This document shows positions 36,442 to 48,300 of a DNA stretch of 64,000 bases, piece by piece. This DNA comes from Zhengitettix transpicula. Taxonomy: Eukaryota; Arthropoda; Insecta; Orthoptera; Tetrigidae. Below the pieces are notes generated by a model. That model had not been told where the DNA came from. It saw nothing but the letters and a program-made list of their open reading frames with translations, and ran no database searches. The DNA lies in assembly GCA_037074705.1 (NCBI GenBank), contig CM073591.1, forward strand, positions 2,782,087-2,846,086. Reading direction: 5' to 3'. A program made the translations under genes and the position numbers. Every line of letters starts with the position of its first letter. The first letter of the stretch is position 1.

Positions 36442-37133
36442 TGTGGGCTGGGTTTTTACGTTAAATCAAAATAAATATTTGACCAATAAAGAAATTTTAT
36501 ATAAGTTTATTAAAGTTAAACATGAAAGCTCTTATCTCAGGCACCACATAGAAGAGATCTGCTATTCTGTGTTGTGTTGCCTGCTGTAGCTCTCGTACTG
36601 GCGTCGACTCAGGGGTTGATCACTGCCTAAGGCGTCGGCCTCCGGGACTGAATGCTGGCAAGCCGTCGTACTATTCTGTGAACTCTTCACTAACCATTGT
36701 GACCTCTTTCTCACGACGATTCTGCCTCGAACTATATCAGAGACAACAGCTTTACTGAGCCTCTCTTAATCACATCCACCAGCTTCGGTGAGCGCAGAAC
36801 AACTGTCCATTTCAAAAGCTTATCTCCATCCCCTCCCTTATATACTCCCATTCTTTTACTATTTTCATTATTAGAAAACTTCGTCGCAATGCCAGTTGAC
36901 AGATTCTTCCATTGTCACAAGAGTTATACCACGCAGCCGCAGTTCCGTAGTCAACAATGGCTAACTACTCTGTCATGTTGAGGCCAACAATCGAGACAGG
37001 ACACGAAATTACTTGGGTGGCAATATTTACCTCCTCCACCCCCCACGCACGTGCACGGTTTCGAATTCTCAAGACCACAGCAAACAACACTTCCAAGACA
37101 AAGAAAAACTTAAACCTAAATACACGCGTTACA
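36442..37133 (-). mobile_element. LTR-like sequence (solo LTR candidate)
   Basis: Minus strand: starts TGTAACGCGTG, has a good TATATAAGGG box (about 36840-36850), AATAAACTTATATAA polyadenylation-like sequence near the end, and terminates CCCAGCCCACA. The TG...CA ends, promoter and poly-A signal in the right order fit an LTR of about 692 bp. No target-site duplication was seen, and no gag or pol is adjacent. Confidence 0.6.
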
Positions 37134-37463
37134 GTTAAACTTCAACTGTAATTTGATACTAATGAGAACTTTTGTGTGTGCAATTTTTGAATTTTTATAT
37201 TGTCCGCCAACAAAGATATTGCAACTCATACTTTGCAAACATTTCAGTTTAGAAAGGTATAATTTGTGAAGGGTAGAGCTCGAAACATTCGATGCGTAAA
37301 AGTGTTGTAAACGAAGTTTGTCTTCGAGAATCAGCGACCATTCCCTGTAAAAATGTACTTATCTCATTGCTCGATGAATAAATTGCAGATAAATAATACC
37401 TGGCGCCGTAATAAATTGAGGAAAGCGCGTAAGGACGACGTGTCGAAGCTAACTACCCTATTA
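37134..37463. other. No gene recognised
   Basis: AT-rich spacer between the LTR-like sequence and the mariner-type element. Confidence 0.5.
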
Positions 37464-37465
37464 TA

Positions 37466-38747
37466 CAGAGGGGCCCAAAAAAATGTATCCACTGGTTAAC
37501 AGTCCATAACTTGCAAACTTATTGACGAAGTTGTCTCATTTTTGGTAGTGTAATAGTTTGTAGTTCCGCCAATCGCCTCACAAACGTTGCATTGCGTTTT
37601 TTTTTGTCAGAGTACAGTCGCCAGGTAGTTAGTGTTTTTTTGTTAGTTGTACCCTGTTACTCGAGTAAGGCTTACATTTGATGAAAGGAAGTCTGTTTTA
37701 AAGTGGTATTTTAAGTACGAAAACATTAATGAGGTTCAACGGCAATGGCGAAATGTGTATCAAACAGAGCCACCGACACGTTTAACGATTCGTCGCATTC
37801 GAGACAAATTTGAAGCCGAATGCTGTGTTAAAGATGTACACAAACAACGATCTGGACGACACGTAACAGTAACAAGTCCCATCTTGTGTTACAATTCACC
37901 CGCTCACCACAGAAGTCTGTGTGTCCGTGAAACTGGAGTAAGTCGCTCAAGTTTTCAGCAAAGTGGAAGCGCTACATCCCAAGATTGGTACACGCAATGA
38001 ACGAGGACGATTCAGATGGAGTACAGCGAGTGGTTTAATAACATGGTGCGCAACGATGAAGAGCTTGCGGAGATGATAGTGTGGTCTGAGTTCAAACTCA
38101 ATGGTACATTAAATCGCCACAATTGCATCTACTGGGCCGCAGAAAATCCAAACGTCCATTTAGACAAAGCCAGGAGTAAATGTGTGGTGTGGGTTGTCTT
38201 ACCGGGGCCATTCTTCTTTCACGGTACAGTTACCGGTGAGTTGTACCTTCAGAAGCTTCAAACATCTCTTTTACCTGCCATCCAAGACTTGTATGGAGAC
38301 GAAAGATTTTACTTTCAACAAGATGGTGCCCCAGCCCACTACCACAATCGTGTTAGGGCTTATCTCGACGAAAATCTACCAGGAAGATGGATAGGCCGTA
38401 GAGGTGCTGTAGGGTAGCCACCACGTTCCCTCTGGACTTTTACCTGTGGGGAACACTAAAGGACGTCGTTTATCGACAAAAGCCACGCACATTGGATGAA
38501 CTTGGAGAATCCATCGTACTTTAATGTGCAAATATCCAACTGAACACGTTGCAGTCAGTAGTTGGTGCTGCAGTTCGGCGACATCGTTTGTGTGTGGATG
38601 TTAATGGTGACCATTTCGAACACCTACAGTGATATCTTTAAGTTGGACTTGAAGAGCTACACTTTCACCAAAAATTAGACAACTCCGTCAATTAGTTTGC
38701 AAGTTATGGACGGTTAACCAGTGGATACATTTTTTTGGACCCCTCTG
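37466..38747 (+). mobile_element. Tc1/mariner-type DNA transposon, inactive
   Basis: A 1282-bp element flanked by TA on both sides (37464-37465, 38748-38749). The ends are inverted repeats: CAGAGGGGCCCAAAAAAATG at the left and CAGAGGGGTCCAAAAAAATG as the inverse of the right. The similarity runs inward for about 80 bp with roughly five mismatches. TIRs this long, together with TA duplication and a mariner/Tc-type transposase relic inside, make the class secure. The element is intact in outline but its transposase is broken. Confidence 0.95.
37647..38632 (+). pseudogene. Tc1/mariner-type transposase, frameshifted
   Basis: The N-terminal helix-turn-helix part (RVRLTFDERKSVLKWYFKY to LTIRRIRDKFE) is in 37647-37890. 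The catalytic part includes FKLNGTLNRHNCIYWAAENP (about 38090-38150), TGELYLQKLQTSLLPAIQ and FQQDGAPAHYHN (about 38310-38345), and WIGRRG near 38390. Downstream, PLDFYLWGTLKDVVYRQKPR appears only in another frame, and VDVNGDHFEHLQ precedes a stop at 38630-38632. Frameshifts lie near 37960-38010 and near 38410. The short segment that should carry the first catalytic Asp reads VWSEFKLNG, and the PPRSPDLTP-type region around the last acidic residue is deleted. It cannot be active. Confidence 0.9.
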
Positions 38748-38749
38748 TA

Positions 38750-40429
38750 TGTAAGTGCACGAAAAATATCGAGGCTCACAAACTGTTTCTTGTTGGAGAA
38801 ATTATTCTACGAAAATTGAATTTTCTTCATTTGTGTTACACAGAGATCATGAAAAAATATTACTTAATGAAGTACAGGTTTGATTTAAATGCCAGAATGT
38901 ACTCAAAACGCGCTGCAGTTTATTTGAACATCAAAATACAACCCAATTCTGGGTAATTTAGGAACTTACTAACGAAAACAAAACAAAACAACCGCAAACG
39001 GCCACAATAAAAGTTAAGCGAAATTAGTTTCGAACTACCAAAGCATGCACCAACAAAACATGCCTACGATTTTTTTTTTCTGAATTCCCTTTAATACTGC
39101 TGATAACTTGTTGTACAATCCACACTTTATTATAATTTGACGTTCAGCTGTTTTATTACTTGAATAACATGTTCGTTTAAGTTTCTAAAATAAATGTCAT
39201 TTAATTTTTTTTAAAAAAAGGGTCGATCAATGGAGGATAGCTGTAAAATTTTGCAAGGAACGCATTTATAAAGTTTGTGTGTTTGATTTTGTTATTCACA
39301 TTAGTTTTTCCTTCGTGTTTATTGTTTGTAAATGCTATGGAACACAATTCATTTGTGGGAACAATAAATTCATTCAAAACAAAGAGAAGGGCGGGGGAAG
39401 CCGAGAGGTAAGAAGAAGAGCCAAGAGCAGAAAAAAGGTAGGAGGGGTAAGAGAAAGGAGAATGTGAACTGGAAAACGGAAAGAGAAAATAGAACAAGCG
39501 TTAATTAAGTTCAACCGGTTGAACTCCGAGAACAAAATATATTGAACAACTACACCGGGAAAGGCTTCAACCTTTGATCATGTCACTCACATACTGATTA
39601 CCGCATCTTCGTGATTTCTGCCGTCTCCAATTTATTCTTTCACTTTGTTAAACGACGATACAAAACGGAGCATCGTTGATAAACTTATTTGGGAGATAAA
39701 AGTCGAGATTCTTCTCCGCATCCTTGTTTGAATGTTTCGATTCCTTCGTTCACTTAAAATGACATCTGCCAGACAGGACGTACCTAACCTTTATTCTTTT
39801 TTAAAAAATAAAAAAATGCTAGTTTGTGGACCATTTTTTTACTTCATTTGTTTTGCTTCCATTTTTTTTTAAAGATGTTTGCTTATTTATAGCTACTTTG
39901 GACTTACAATTTACGTGGCCGAGTTTTAATTAATTATGAATTATATAACCATTGCGTCTTCCTGCTTTTTTTTTCTTCAAATGTTCCTAATTTTCTGATG
40001 AATTGTTTGTGCTTAAAATCGAGATACGGACGTGACCGCGATCTACCCCAGATTTATCCGCCATTGTTTTAATTGATTAGGCAACAATGTTGAACAGAGA
40101 CTGCGAACTTTTATTCCATGATTTTTCGTGAGTTGTTGTGGGAGAGAACTCATCATCTGAAACTCGTGTGCTGCTGAGGTCACAATTGCAAGGAACACTC
40201 GAGAACGACTTTCCGTGTGAGTATCGACGAAATTCTAAACATTTTTATTTGCAATTTCATTTAAAGTTGGTCACCCAGAATTTGGCCGTCGAACTAAAGG
40301 CTTAATTTTATTAATGGACTTGCAACCGAATATTTATTGCATAGCTTTCTCGAATCGATGCACTCAATTTTCTTACATTTAGACCTAATATAAATATACA
40401 ATAGTCCATTTTACGAACATAACTGAATG
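38750..40429. other. No gene recognised
   Basis: AT-rich with homopolymer runs. Short frames around 39200-39500 are low-complexity Ser/Pro/Lys-rich and overlap on both strands. No repeat of this window's families is present. Confidence 0.5.
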
Positions 40430-40431
40430 TA

Positions 40432-40750
40432 GGGTCATTCCATTAAACTTTGTGAGATAACGGCAATAAAACTAAAACTTTTTGTACCTTGCAACTGCAA
40501 CCATCGTGTACAGCATAAGTAGTTGTCTCTGTCTGCCACTTTTCAGGAAGCTAGCTGCTACAGTTCCACAACAGTAGTGCTTCAAACTTCACAATCACGG
40601 TTGCATTGCCCTGGCGCGCCCTCTATACTACTAGTGAATCTTAGATTTTGCACATCACTTGAAGCTTTATCGAACACTATCACCAAATTTCATCAAACTC
40701 CAAGGTGATACCAAACAGGCGATTTGGTCACTTGGCATGGAATAACCCTG
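40432..40750. mobile_element. Small TA-flanked MITE
   Basis: A 319-bp segment, more GC-rich than its surroundings, between two TA dinucleotides (40430-40431, 40751-40752). Left end GGGTCATTCCATT; inverse of the right end CAGGGTTATTCCATG. The ends agree at about 12 positions with small differences. No coding capacity. It resembles mariner-type non-autonomous elements. Confidence 0.5.
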
Positions 40751-40879
40751 TACATAATAATGACAATTATACAAAACGCAGTAATGCGACAAGAAAATAA
40801 GCAAAACAGTACATATTCATTTATATTAATTTTTAAATTTTCCCGCAGCTAATAATCGCAATATTTTTATAATTAATTT

Positions 40880-41135
40880 TAATGGAAAGCCAGCTGCATC
40901 CTAAACCGGGCCAAGGCACGGCTGCGACCCCACAGCAAACCCCTCTCCTGCCATCGGAAGGGCGTGCGCCCGACCTACCTGATACAGATTTCTAGGGTTT
41001 GTCCTGCAAATGCCAGGTAGGACCCTTAAGGTATAGCCCAGGGAACTAGTTAATCCTTGGCTATATTCCTATGCTATTAAAGGGAAGTTGCTACCATGTG
41101 GACTAACCTCACGTAGCCTGCTACTCTAAAATAAT
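40880..41135 (+). mobile_element. MITE-like TIR element, old right-half fragment
   Basis: AGCCAGCTGCATCCTAAACC, CGACCTACCTGATACAG, GCTATTAAAGGGAAGTTGC and the right end GTAGCCTGCTACTCT. More diverged and internally shortened than the other copies, so probably an older insertion. Confidence 0.8.
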
Positions 41136-44100
41136 TGATTTTTTTCTCCCAAACTGATACTAAATTGAAATGAGCCTCATTAATTTCAAATTTGTTACAT
41201 CAATTCGATAATCCAATTCACTGTTGACTGAATTTTTTTAATAAAGTATTTTATATCAGGTGAGTCCCACAAAGACTTGATACATACTACTCAAAATACA
41301 GAAAATATTGTAAGGATCCATTGTATCCAATCTATATGCTATTTAATTTTAGAAAAGAATTATGGTGGTGTTAAGAGTAATCAGAGTTTGCATGTAGAGA
41401 GACCAAACAATTGATCGAAACGTCGAAATTGGCTTTCACAAAAGGGGGAGACAATGTTCAATTGATATACAGAGACTAAACAAAACTACGTTCTGGAATT
41501 TAGAGTTCTAGTGTGCCACTACAGGTGATATCTTACTCAGAACACAATGTTCCTACAAGTAGCTAGTTATGATATAACCTAGTTCGAAATTTTAGAACTC
41601 TACATTCATCAGATTCACCAGGAAACTTTTGATAATTACATTCTTGTAAATAATTGTCTAGTTCTTTCCAAATGCTTCGTTAATAGATCACTTCATGTGT
41701 GTTGAAAAACTGAATTCAATAATTAAAATGAACATTGAGGAATGCCAGATAATATTTTTATTTTGTTTCAAATAAACTGTTCACACTTAACATATCAAAT
41801 TTCACTTGATTGAAGATTTTTAAACTAGTTTACAAAAGTTCCAATTTCTTAATTTTTCATTTGCAATTTGTGTGAATTCAGTTTATCAAAGGAAAGTTTC
41901 AAATCAATTTTCCACTATATAAATCTGCCTAGCTAAAAATAAGGTCACACAATACCTTCTTATTTTTCATCAAAAACACAGAATCAAAATGAAAATATAA
42001 TATCGCTATTTCAAAATTAATAATCAGACAAAAAGCCAAATACAGACAAAATGAATATAAATATACAATCTGGTATTTATATAATCACTTCACTTGTATT
42101 TGGTTATTTTGTCATTATTAACCAATAATTTACAAACTAAAATGATCAAGTAGCAACAGAAATGTCAGTTAACATCTGAATTATGTAGAAGGCATTTTGT
42201 GGTGATCATGTCAATAAGGATTAGGTCAAGTGGACCAGAATTCAATGAACATACATATAAATTTATTTTTAAAAAACTTTGGCTAAAGACGAGCTTAGTA
42301 CCCCTTACTGACGAAATTGGAATTGACATAATGTTTTTGTATTAATTCAAATTTTTATAATTTACCATGGGAATTTACTTCATTTCTGCCACACATTAAA
42401 AAAAAGTAAGGAAAAGTTAGTAATACATATTTTCATCTACATTAAATACTTTCATTGACTTGGAGACGGACGGCGTCAGTGCAGGTACCAAACTTCATCT
42501 GTTCCAAAATTTAAATTTACACATTTATAAGGTTTATGTACAATACTGTTACAAATATTTACTTTCAACAATGAATTGCATGTAGGAACACCAAATTATA
42601 ACATTGGAATATTACACAGATTGTGCAGTTATCATCAATGAAATTTTAGGGTTTTTTTTGCAATGGAAATAGTGACATTTTACTTCTTATACTTACTGCT
42701 ACACATGTATTACATGTGTTCAGTAAGTTGAATGGGAACCTATTATGACCACAAGATTATTTGGCTGGAGGAGCTCTCAAATATATAACAGATGCATTAC
42801 ACATGTAAAGATTTAATGCCTTTAGGACATTTATCTTGCTCTTGCACAGTAAATATAACGTCAATTCTAGAAAGAGCAATCATTGATTATGAGAACATAA
42901 TCAGGCCTGCAATGCAGAGTTATTATGCCATATCAGAAGCTGGAAATACAACATAAATTATGCAAGGAACATCACCATATTTCATACATCAGAGGTCACC
43001 AATTGCAAGTAGAATGTAACTTAATTAGATTACCATTAGAAAATCCCCCTCAGCTTGATGTAAACAAATTCAATTTTTTCCTTAGAGGATTCTCCCTGGC
43101 CATAAAGACAATCACCTATTGCAATTGCTATTATTGGAGTCTCAAGGTAGCACTTCACAGCAACATGTCTGATTAAAAGTAAAAATAATTGAGCTTTAAA
43201 TAAATTTTTTTATAGGCCTAGTTAACCACTTCAATTTATGAGATAATACAGTAACAAGGACTAACTAATACTACCTTATCCAGTATTTGCAGACTTTATG
43301 AATTTTTGACCAATAAAAAAACTCTCTTGATAAAAAGCATTACAAGAAAAATAACCGTTCACCAATATTTACTGATCAGCTGTCAAACAGTTAATCTAAT
43401 ATACATATTACAAACTCATCATCATACAGACATAACAATATTGTACAACAGCCTGTAACACTGATAACTAAGAATCAAATAATTCTTCTTTGACTGGTGA
43501 ATGAAAAGTGTAACAAGCAACAATTTTGGGAATAACTCCTTATTCAATTAAAAACATTTGTGTATTTGTATGAAAATAATTTAGCACTACAAATGGTGGG
43601 GACACCAATGAGGGAAAAGGCGCAGTCAATTGATACATCAAGCCATACACATTACATCAAAATGGAATCTATTAATTAATATATTCAACATCTTCAACCA
43701 CAATATTTTACTGGGTGGCAGGTTACATTTACATTTTGGTTATACAGTATTTATTAAATGTTGTGTATGTATAACATAAGAGGAAGTGATTTCATGATTT
43801 TATACTCTTAAGATTATTGAAAAATGACAAACTTTCATAAATTTGTCAGTTCAAAGGAAAATGCCTTACACTTTTCAGATCCTTTCATATTATTTTTTCC
43901 AAATATATATGTGTGGAATACACAAGAGAACATTGCAAAAAATTATCATTTCAAACTGTTGAAAATATCAGCTCTTTCTTAAAAAACATTTTTCCTTTCC
44001 TGACATTGGTCACAATTTTATTGAACTGGTAATAATACAAAATACACACAGAAACCAAAGAATAAAATGAATTTTCCAAACTCTGAAAGTAGAAAACGTT

Positions 44101-45218
44101 CATATAATGAAATACACTTAATTAGTAGAGATAGAAGCCCATTGAACCTTTCCTTGAGCTTCCAACCAAAACCATCGATCCCTCAGAGTTCAAAAGCCCT
44201 TGTGATTGTCACACACAAAGCACCTTGTTTTGAAGAGTTCACAATGATTAGATAAATCTATGTTTCCTGAACATGCCAATTAAGTTAGACTAGGAGTTAG
44301 AATTCAGGTATCTATCTGCAGAGATCTTGTGGAAACGGAAGAGGTTTTATATAAATTGATAATCCTAATGTGAATTTTCTGATGAAACTTTTGTTCATTC
44401 ATAACACTAAGCTTTAAATGAAATAGAAAAGGAATTTCACCATACTTGAAGATAAAATTAACTGTAGTTCACACACAGTCAAACTAAGCAATCAGTACAG
44501 CCCCCTGGGCAACTGTCTTACAATAATACTTCTGAAAGGAATTCAAGAACAAGAATTTCTCTTTCTAGAAAGCACAATAGTTTTTTTTTGATAAATTTTT
44601 TAACTAAATTAACAGCAATTTGTGTCATCCTTCACTTATGGTCAGCCTAACTGTAATCCATAACATTGAAGCAAATTTCAGAAGTAACAAAAATTCTCCA
44701 ATAAATTATCTTAGAATGATTTAATTAAAGGTCTTAATTCATATAAATGAAAAGAAAATATAACAAATTAAATGCAAACATATTTTACATAAAACACTTT
44801 ACAATAATATACACATACCTTTTTTATTCTATAAAATAGAAACTTACTTGAACCACCTTTAACCTTCACACACAGTTTCAATTCTAAATCCGATGCATGG
44901 AGACATTTGTGTCCATACTTACAATACCTGCTGATTGACTATGTGGTAATAACATCTGAGCAATGTCTCATATGAAACAAGTGATGTGAAGAATATTAAA
45001 GTAATGAGATTCAAAGTAAAGCACAACATATTTATCTTTTGAATTACATACCACCACACCATTCTTGAATTAAACTTACTTTACTTGAAAATATATTGTC
45101 TCCAAAAGCTTCACTGGGGGAAAGAAAGTCTCTTGCAATATTTCTCAAACAATAAAGAAATTAACAAAATGGGAATCTATACAGGTAAAGTGATTAATGT
45201 GGAGTAAATTATCTGGAT
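41136..45218. other. AT-rich sequence downstream of calypso, probable 3' UTR or intergenic
   Basis: The calypso stop is at 45219, so transcript 3' UTR must extend leftward into this stretch for an unknown distance. Poly-A signal-like TTTATT (AATAAA on the minus strand) is frequent, so the end cannot be chosen. No repeat of the TIR family is present after 41135. At 41401-41420 there is a hairpin followed by GAAACGTC, discussed in the findings. No other gene recognised. Confidence 0.5.
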
Positions 45219-45318
45219 TCACTTCCTCTTGCGGTGCTTGGCTCTTCCACGACGCCTTCGTGTCGTGTTCGGTCGTGGAGGTGCCGGCGGTGGTGCTGGC
45301 TCAACTTTCTTGGTTGGT
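45219..45318 (-). CDS. calypso: Calypso last exon: basic C-terminal tail
   Basis: Acceptor TTTCCTGTGCTGTAG; completes an Arg codon, then [19 protein letters not shown] and [13 protein letters not shown] before TGA (45221-45219). A positively charged tail is required in BAP1/Calypso for nucleosome engagement; the proline run is not something I can match. Confidence 0.93.
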
Positions 45319-48300
45319 CTACAGCACAGGAAATAATCGTAAGTAACCATATTTTGTCAGTTATTGTTACATGCTTAAGTAACAATTATTTCAAATAACT
45401 AAGACCTACTGTTAATTAATATAAAATCATTTCTCAACTTTACCCACTTTGGATAAATAATCCCATAGGCAAAACAAACCAACTATGCCGGTCCTCAATT
45501 ATTTAATGTAGAAAAAAACATAAGTAAGGAGCTTTCGGCTATTTAATAGCCATAATCATCTGTGAATAATCGTATATATGAGTCACATTTAACTAAAAAC
45601 AATCCACAACAAATTACTTGTTATGTCCACTTCAACAGAATTCTAAAATAAGTTATTCACACCATGTGCTCATTGTCAACTCAATATTTTAGTTGTACTT
45701 ATATTAATTTTAAATGTGACTTGTATATTCATATCACACGAGGTTCCCGGTTCAAATCCCAGCATGAGCATGGATGTTTGTGCTAGTTCTGGTCACAAAA
45801 ACTAGGGTTACGTCTAAGGGAGAATCGACAATCTGATCACATGTCACTCTTAAATCCAGAATGTGTCATGTAAGAAGTCTGGCAGTCGTCTCAGTAGGCC
45901 AAAGTCCTTAATGGTCTTTCGAGCCAAGGAGAATAAAAAATATGTAGATTTTGCCTACTAAACAGTCAAAAGCTTGTTATTGTTGACTTATATTGCTTTT
46001 TGACATTAAATAACTGAGGACTGTCATAAGTGGTTTGTTTTGCCTATTGATAATGAAATCCTAGTCTAGTGTGTTCTTTATATAATATAGAATACTCCTA
46101 TTTCAAATCACTAACTGTGAAAATATGAACTTTTTAAAAACAAACCTCTTCTTTTAAAAAAATTGCAAAAATACCCAATTGTTACTTTTAAACTAGAAAT
46201 GAATGTTGGATTATTAAAATTTATTTATGACCAATATTTTATTCACAATATGTAGCCTATTTTAATTCAACTGAAATGACTATTTCCATAGCAACAGAAC
46301 TCATTTGCCACAACGGTATGTTGAAATGTACAAAATACTCCTTCACATAATCATATTTGTATCTGGTTAATAGGCAACAAAATTAAAATTAAAAATATAT
46401 GTCTGTTTTGAAAATTAATAATAAGATGAAATAGCCAAATACAGTCAAAATAAAGTGATATAAATACCACACAACATTTCTGGAAACTATCAACCTTTTG
46501 TCAGATGAATAAAAACACAAGAGCCTGGAGTGACACAACTGGACAATTACAGTTGACAAGCATTCATTTGATTGGCAAAATCTAAGATTTTAGACTACAG
46601 CAGGTACCAGTTTGGAAATTATTCAGATGATTCATGTTGAGAGTAAGTTTATAAATTAATTAGTAAAATAGCCAAATAATAGATAAATTGTATGATTGAA
46701 TTTGTACATTTTTTGGAAATTTATTATTTGTCAACTTTTATAGACAATCATATTTTTTCTTTAGTTTAAATAGACCACTGCTACCTTTTTGTTTTAGCCA
46801 GATTAGTGGAACATGATAATAGTATCTTTTGAAATTATACAGGATTTCATAAACTTGGTAAAACTCTCAAACAAAGCAATGTATTTTCTTATTTATTTAT
46901 GCAATTGTGTTAATCTGTGAGAAATACTGCACAATTATTGTTTTTAACATGGCTTATTAACTTACAGAAAAATATTGGACATGACAAAATTATAGTATGT
47001 TTCTTTATTAATGAGAATTTACTTCACGTAGAAATTTTGGGCAGAATTTCAATTTTGTGAGCAACTGTGACAAACAGTGAAAAAAGTTTTATGATTCTTA
47101 GCTCCAGTTTGGCGGATTCCAACAGAATCCTTATTGTAGGGGTTTTAATGTTCCAGCCACAATGGAATGCCACAAATAAGCAGACAGTAATGTCACATTC
47201 TCCTAGACTAGTTATTAGTCCAAAAATTGAAAAGAAACACCAATGGAAAAATGTGACACACAAGTCACTAGATCTTGAGAACTGAAACGGAATCATTCTT
47301 GAACCATCACACAAGACAGCCATTCTTCAATAGTAGAAGATAGTTGTTCTGGAACCATCTCAAAACATGGTCAAGACTGCCAACACGAAGACTTTGGGAA
47401 GGCAACAATGACCAGCTTCTATGAGGAACACTGCTGCAAAGAAACTCCAGTCATGTTAACCCTAATCTTGCCATGTCTAATGGTTGTGTTGACAATTTTA
47501 AATTTGTTTTCCCGAACCTGCTAATGGTTTATCCAGTATTCAGTAATTTTTTAAATTGACAAATTTGTTTCCATAGCCTGAAAATCAATAAATTGCATTT
47601 CTAAGTCTTCAAAGTTGAGACACTCGAAAATCTCATTAATGAGTTTATATCTATTCTGGTAGTATCAGGATATAAGATAAATTTTGATGTTTCTGGAAAT
47701 TGCATGAAATTTTGCAACCTTGAAAAAATTCATTGCTTATCACCTGAATTACTGCAGAAAATTCTTGTGTTGATTTAACTCAATTTGATTATTCATGAGC
47801 TTTTAAATCTGAAGATTTGTTTTTTGTATTTTAGAAATACTTAAATGAGTTATACATAACTTCGCAGTTGAAAACTTGTAAATCAACTGCAAATGCTTCA
47901 ATTACACTGCTTGTGTGCAACTGTCTTCATAGTACCGTGTAACGTAACATTTAATTCATTCAAATGTGGGCATAAGTCAGTGAAAACATTAATTTGCAAG
48001 GCCATTCGACATTCAGTAACTGGGTATATTTTTCCATAATTTTTTCATTATGAAAAAAATGTCCAAACAGTCAATGAATCTTTTCCACAACATTTACAGC
48101 TGTGTTGCAAATATCCATCCCTTTTGTTGTTGCTGCTAATGATGTTATACAAATTAATTCCTCTTTAATATGATCCCCAACACAATACCAAATTAAAATT
48201 TCTAAATGTGCTGATCCAGTTATATCAGTAATATCGAGGCAAAGAGGCACAAAGTCAGAAGAATTTATATCGATTTTTTGATGGAAATTATATTTTTAGC

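Noticed and set aside
34408..37133. One full-length LTR retrotransposon
   Set aside because: The two LTR-like ends are not the same sequence, and the interval holds no gag, protease or RT motifs.
39200..39500. Overlapping Ser/Pro- and Lys/Arg-rich frames on both strands
   Set aside because: Purine/pyrimidine-biased low complexity gives open frames on both strands by chance.
45731..45930. tRNA gene
   Set aside because: Only a B-box-like sequence is present; no A box, cloverleaf or acceptor stem.
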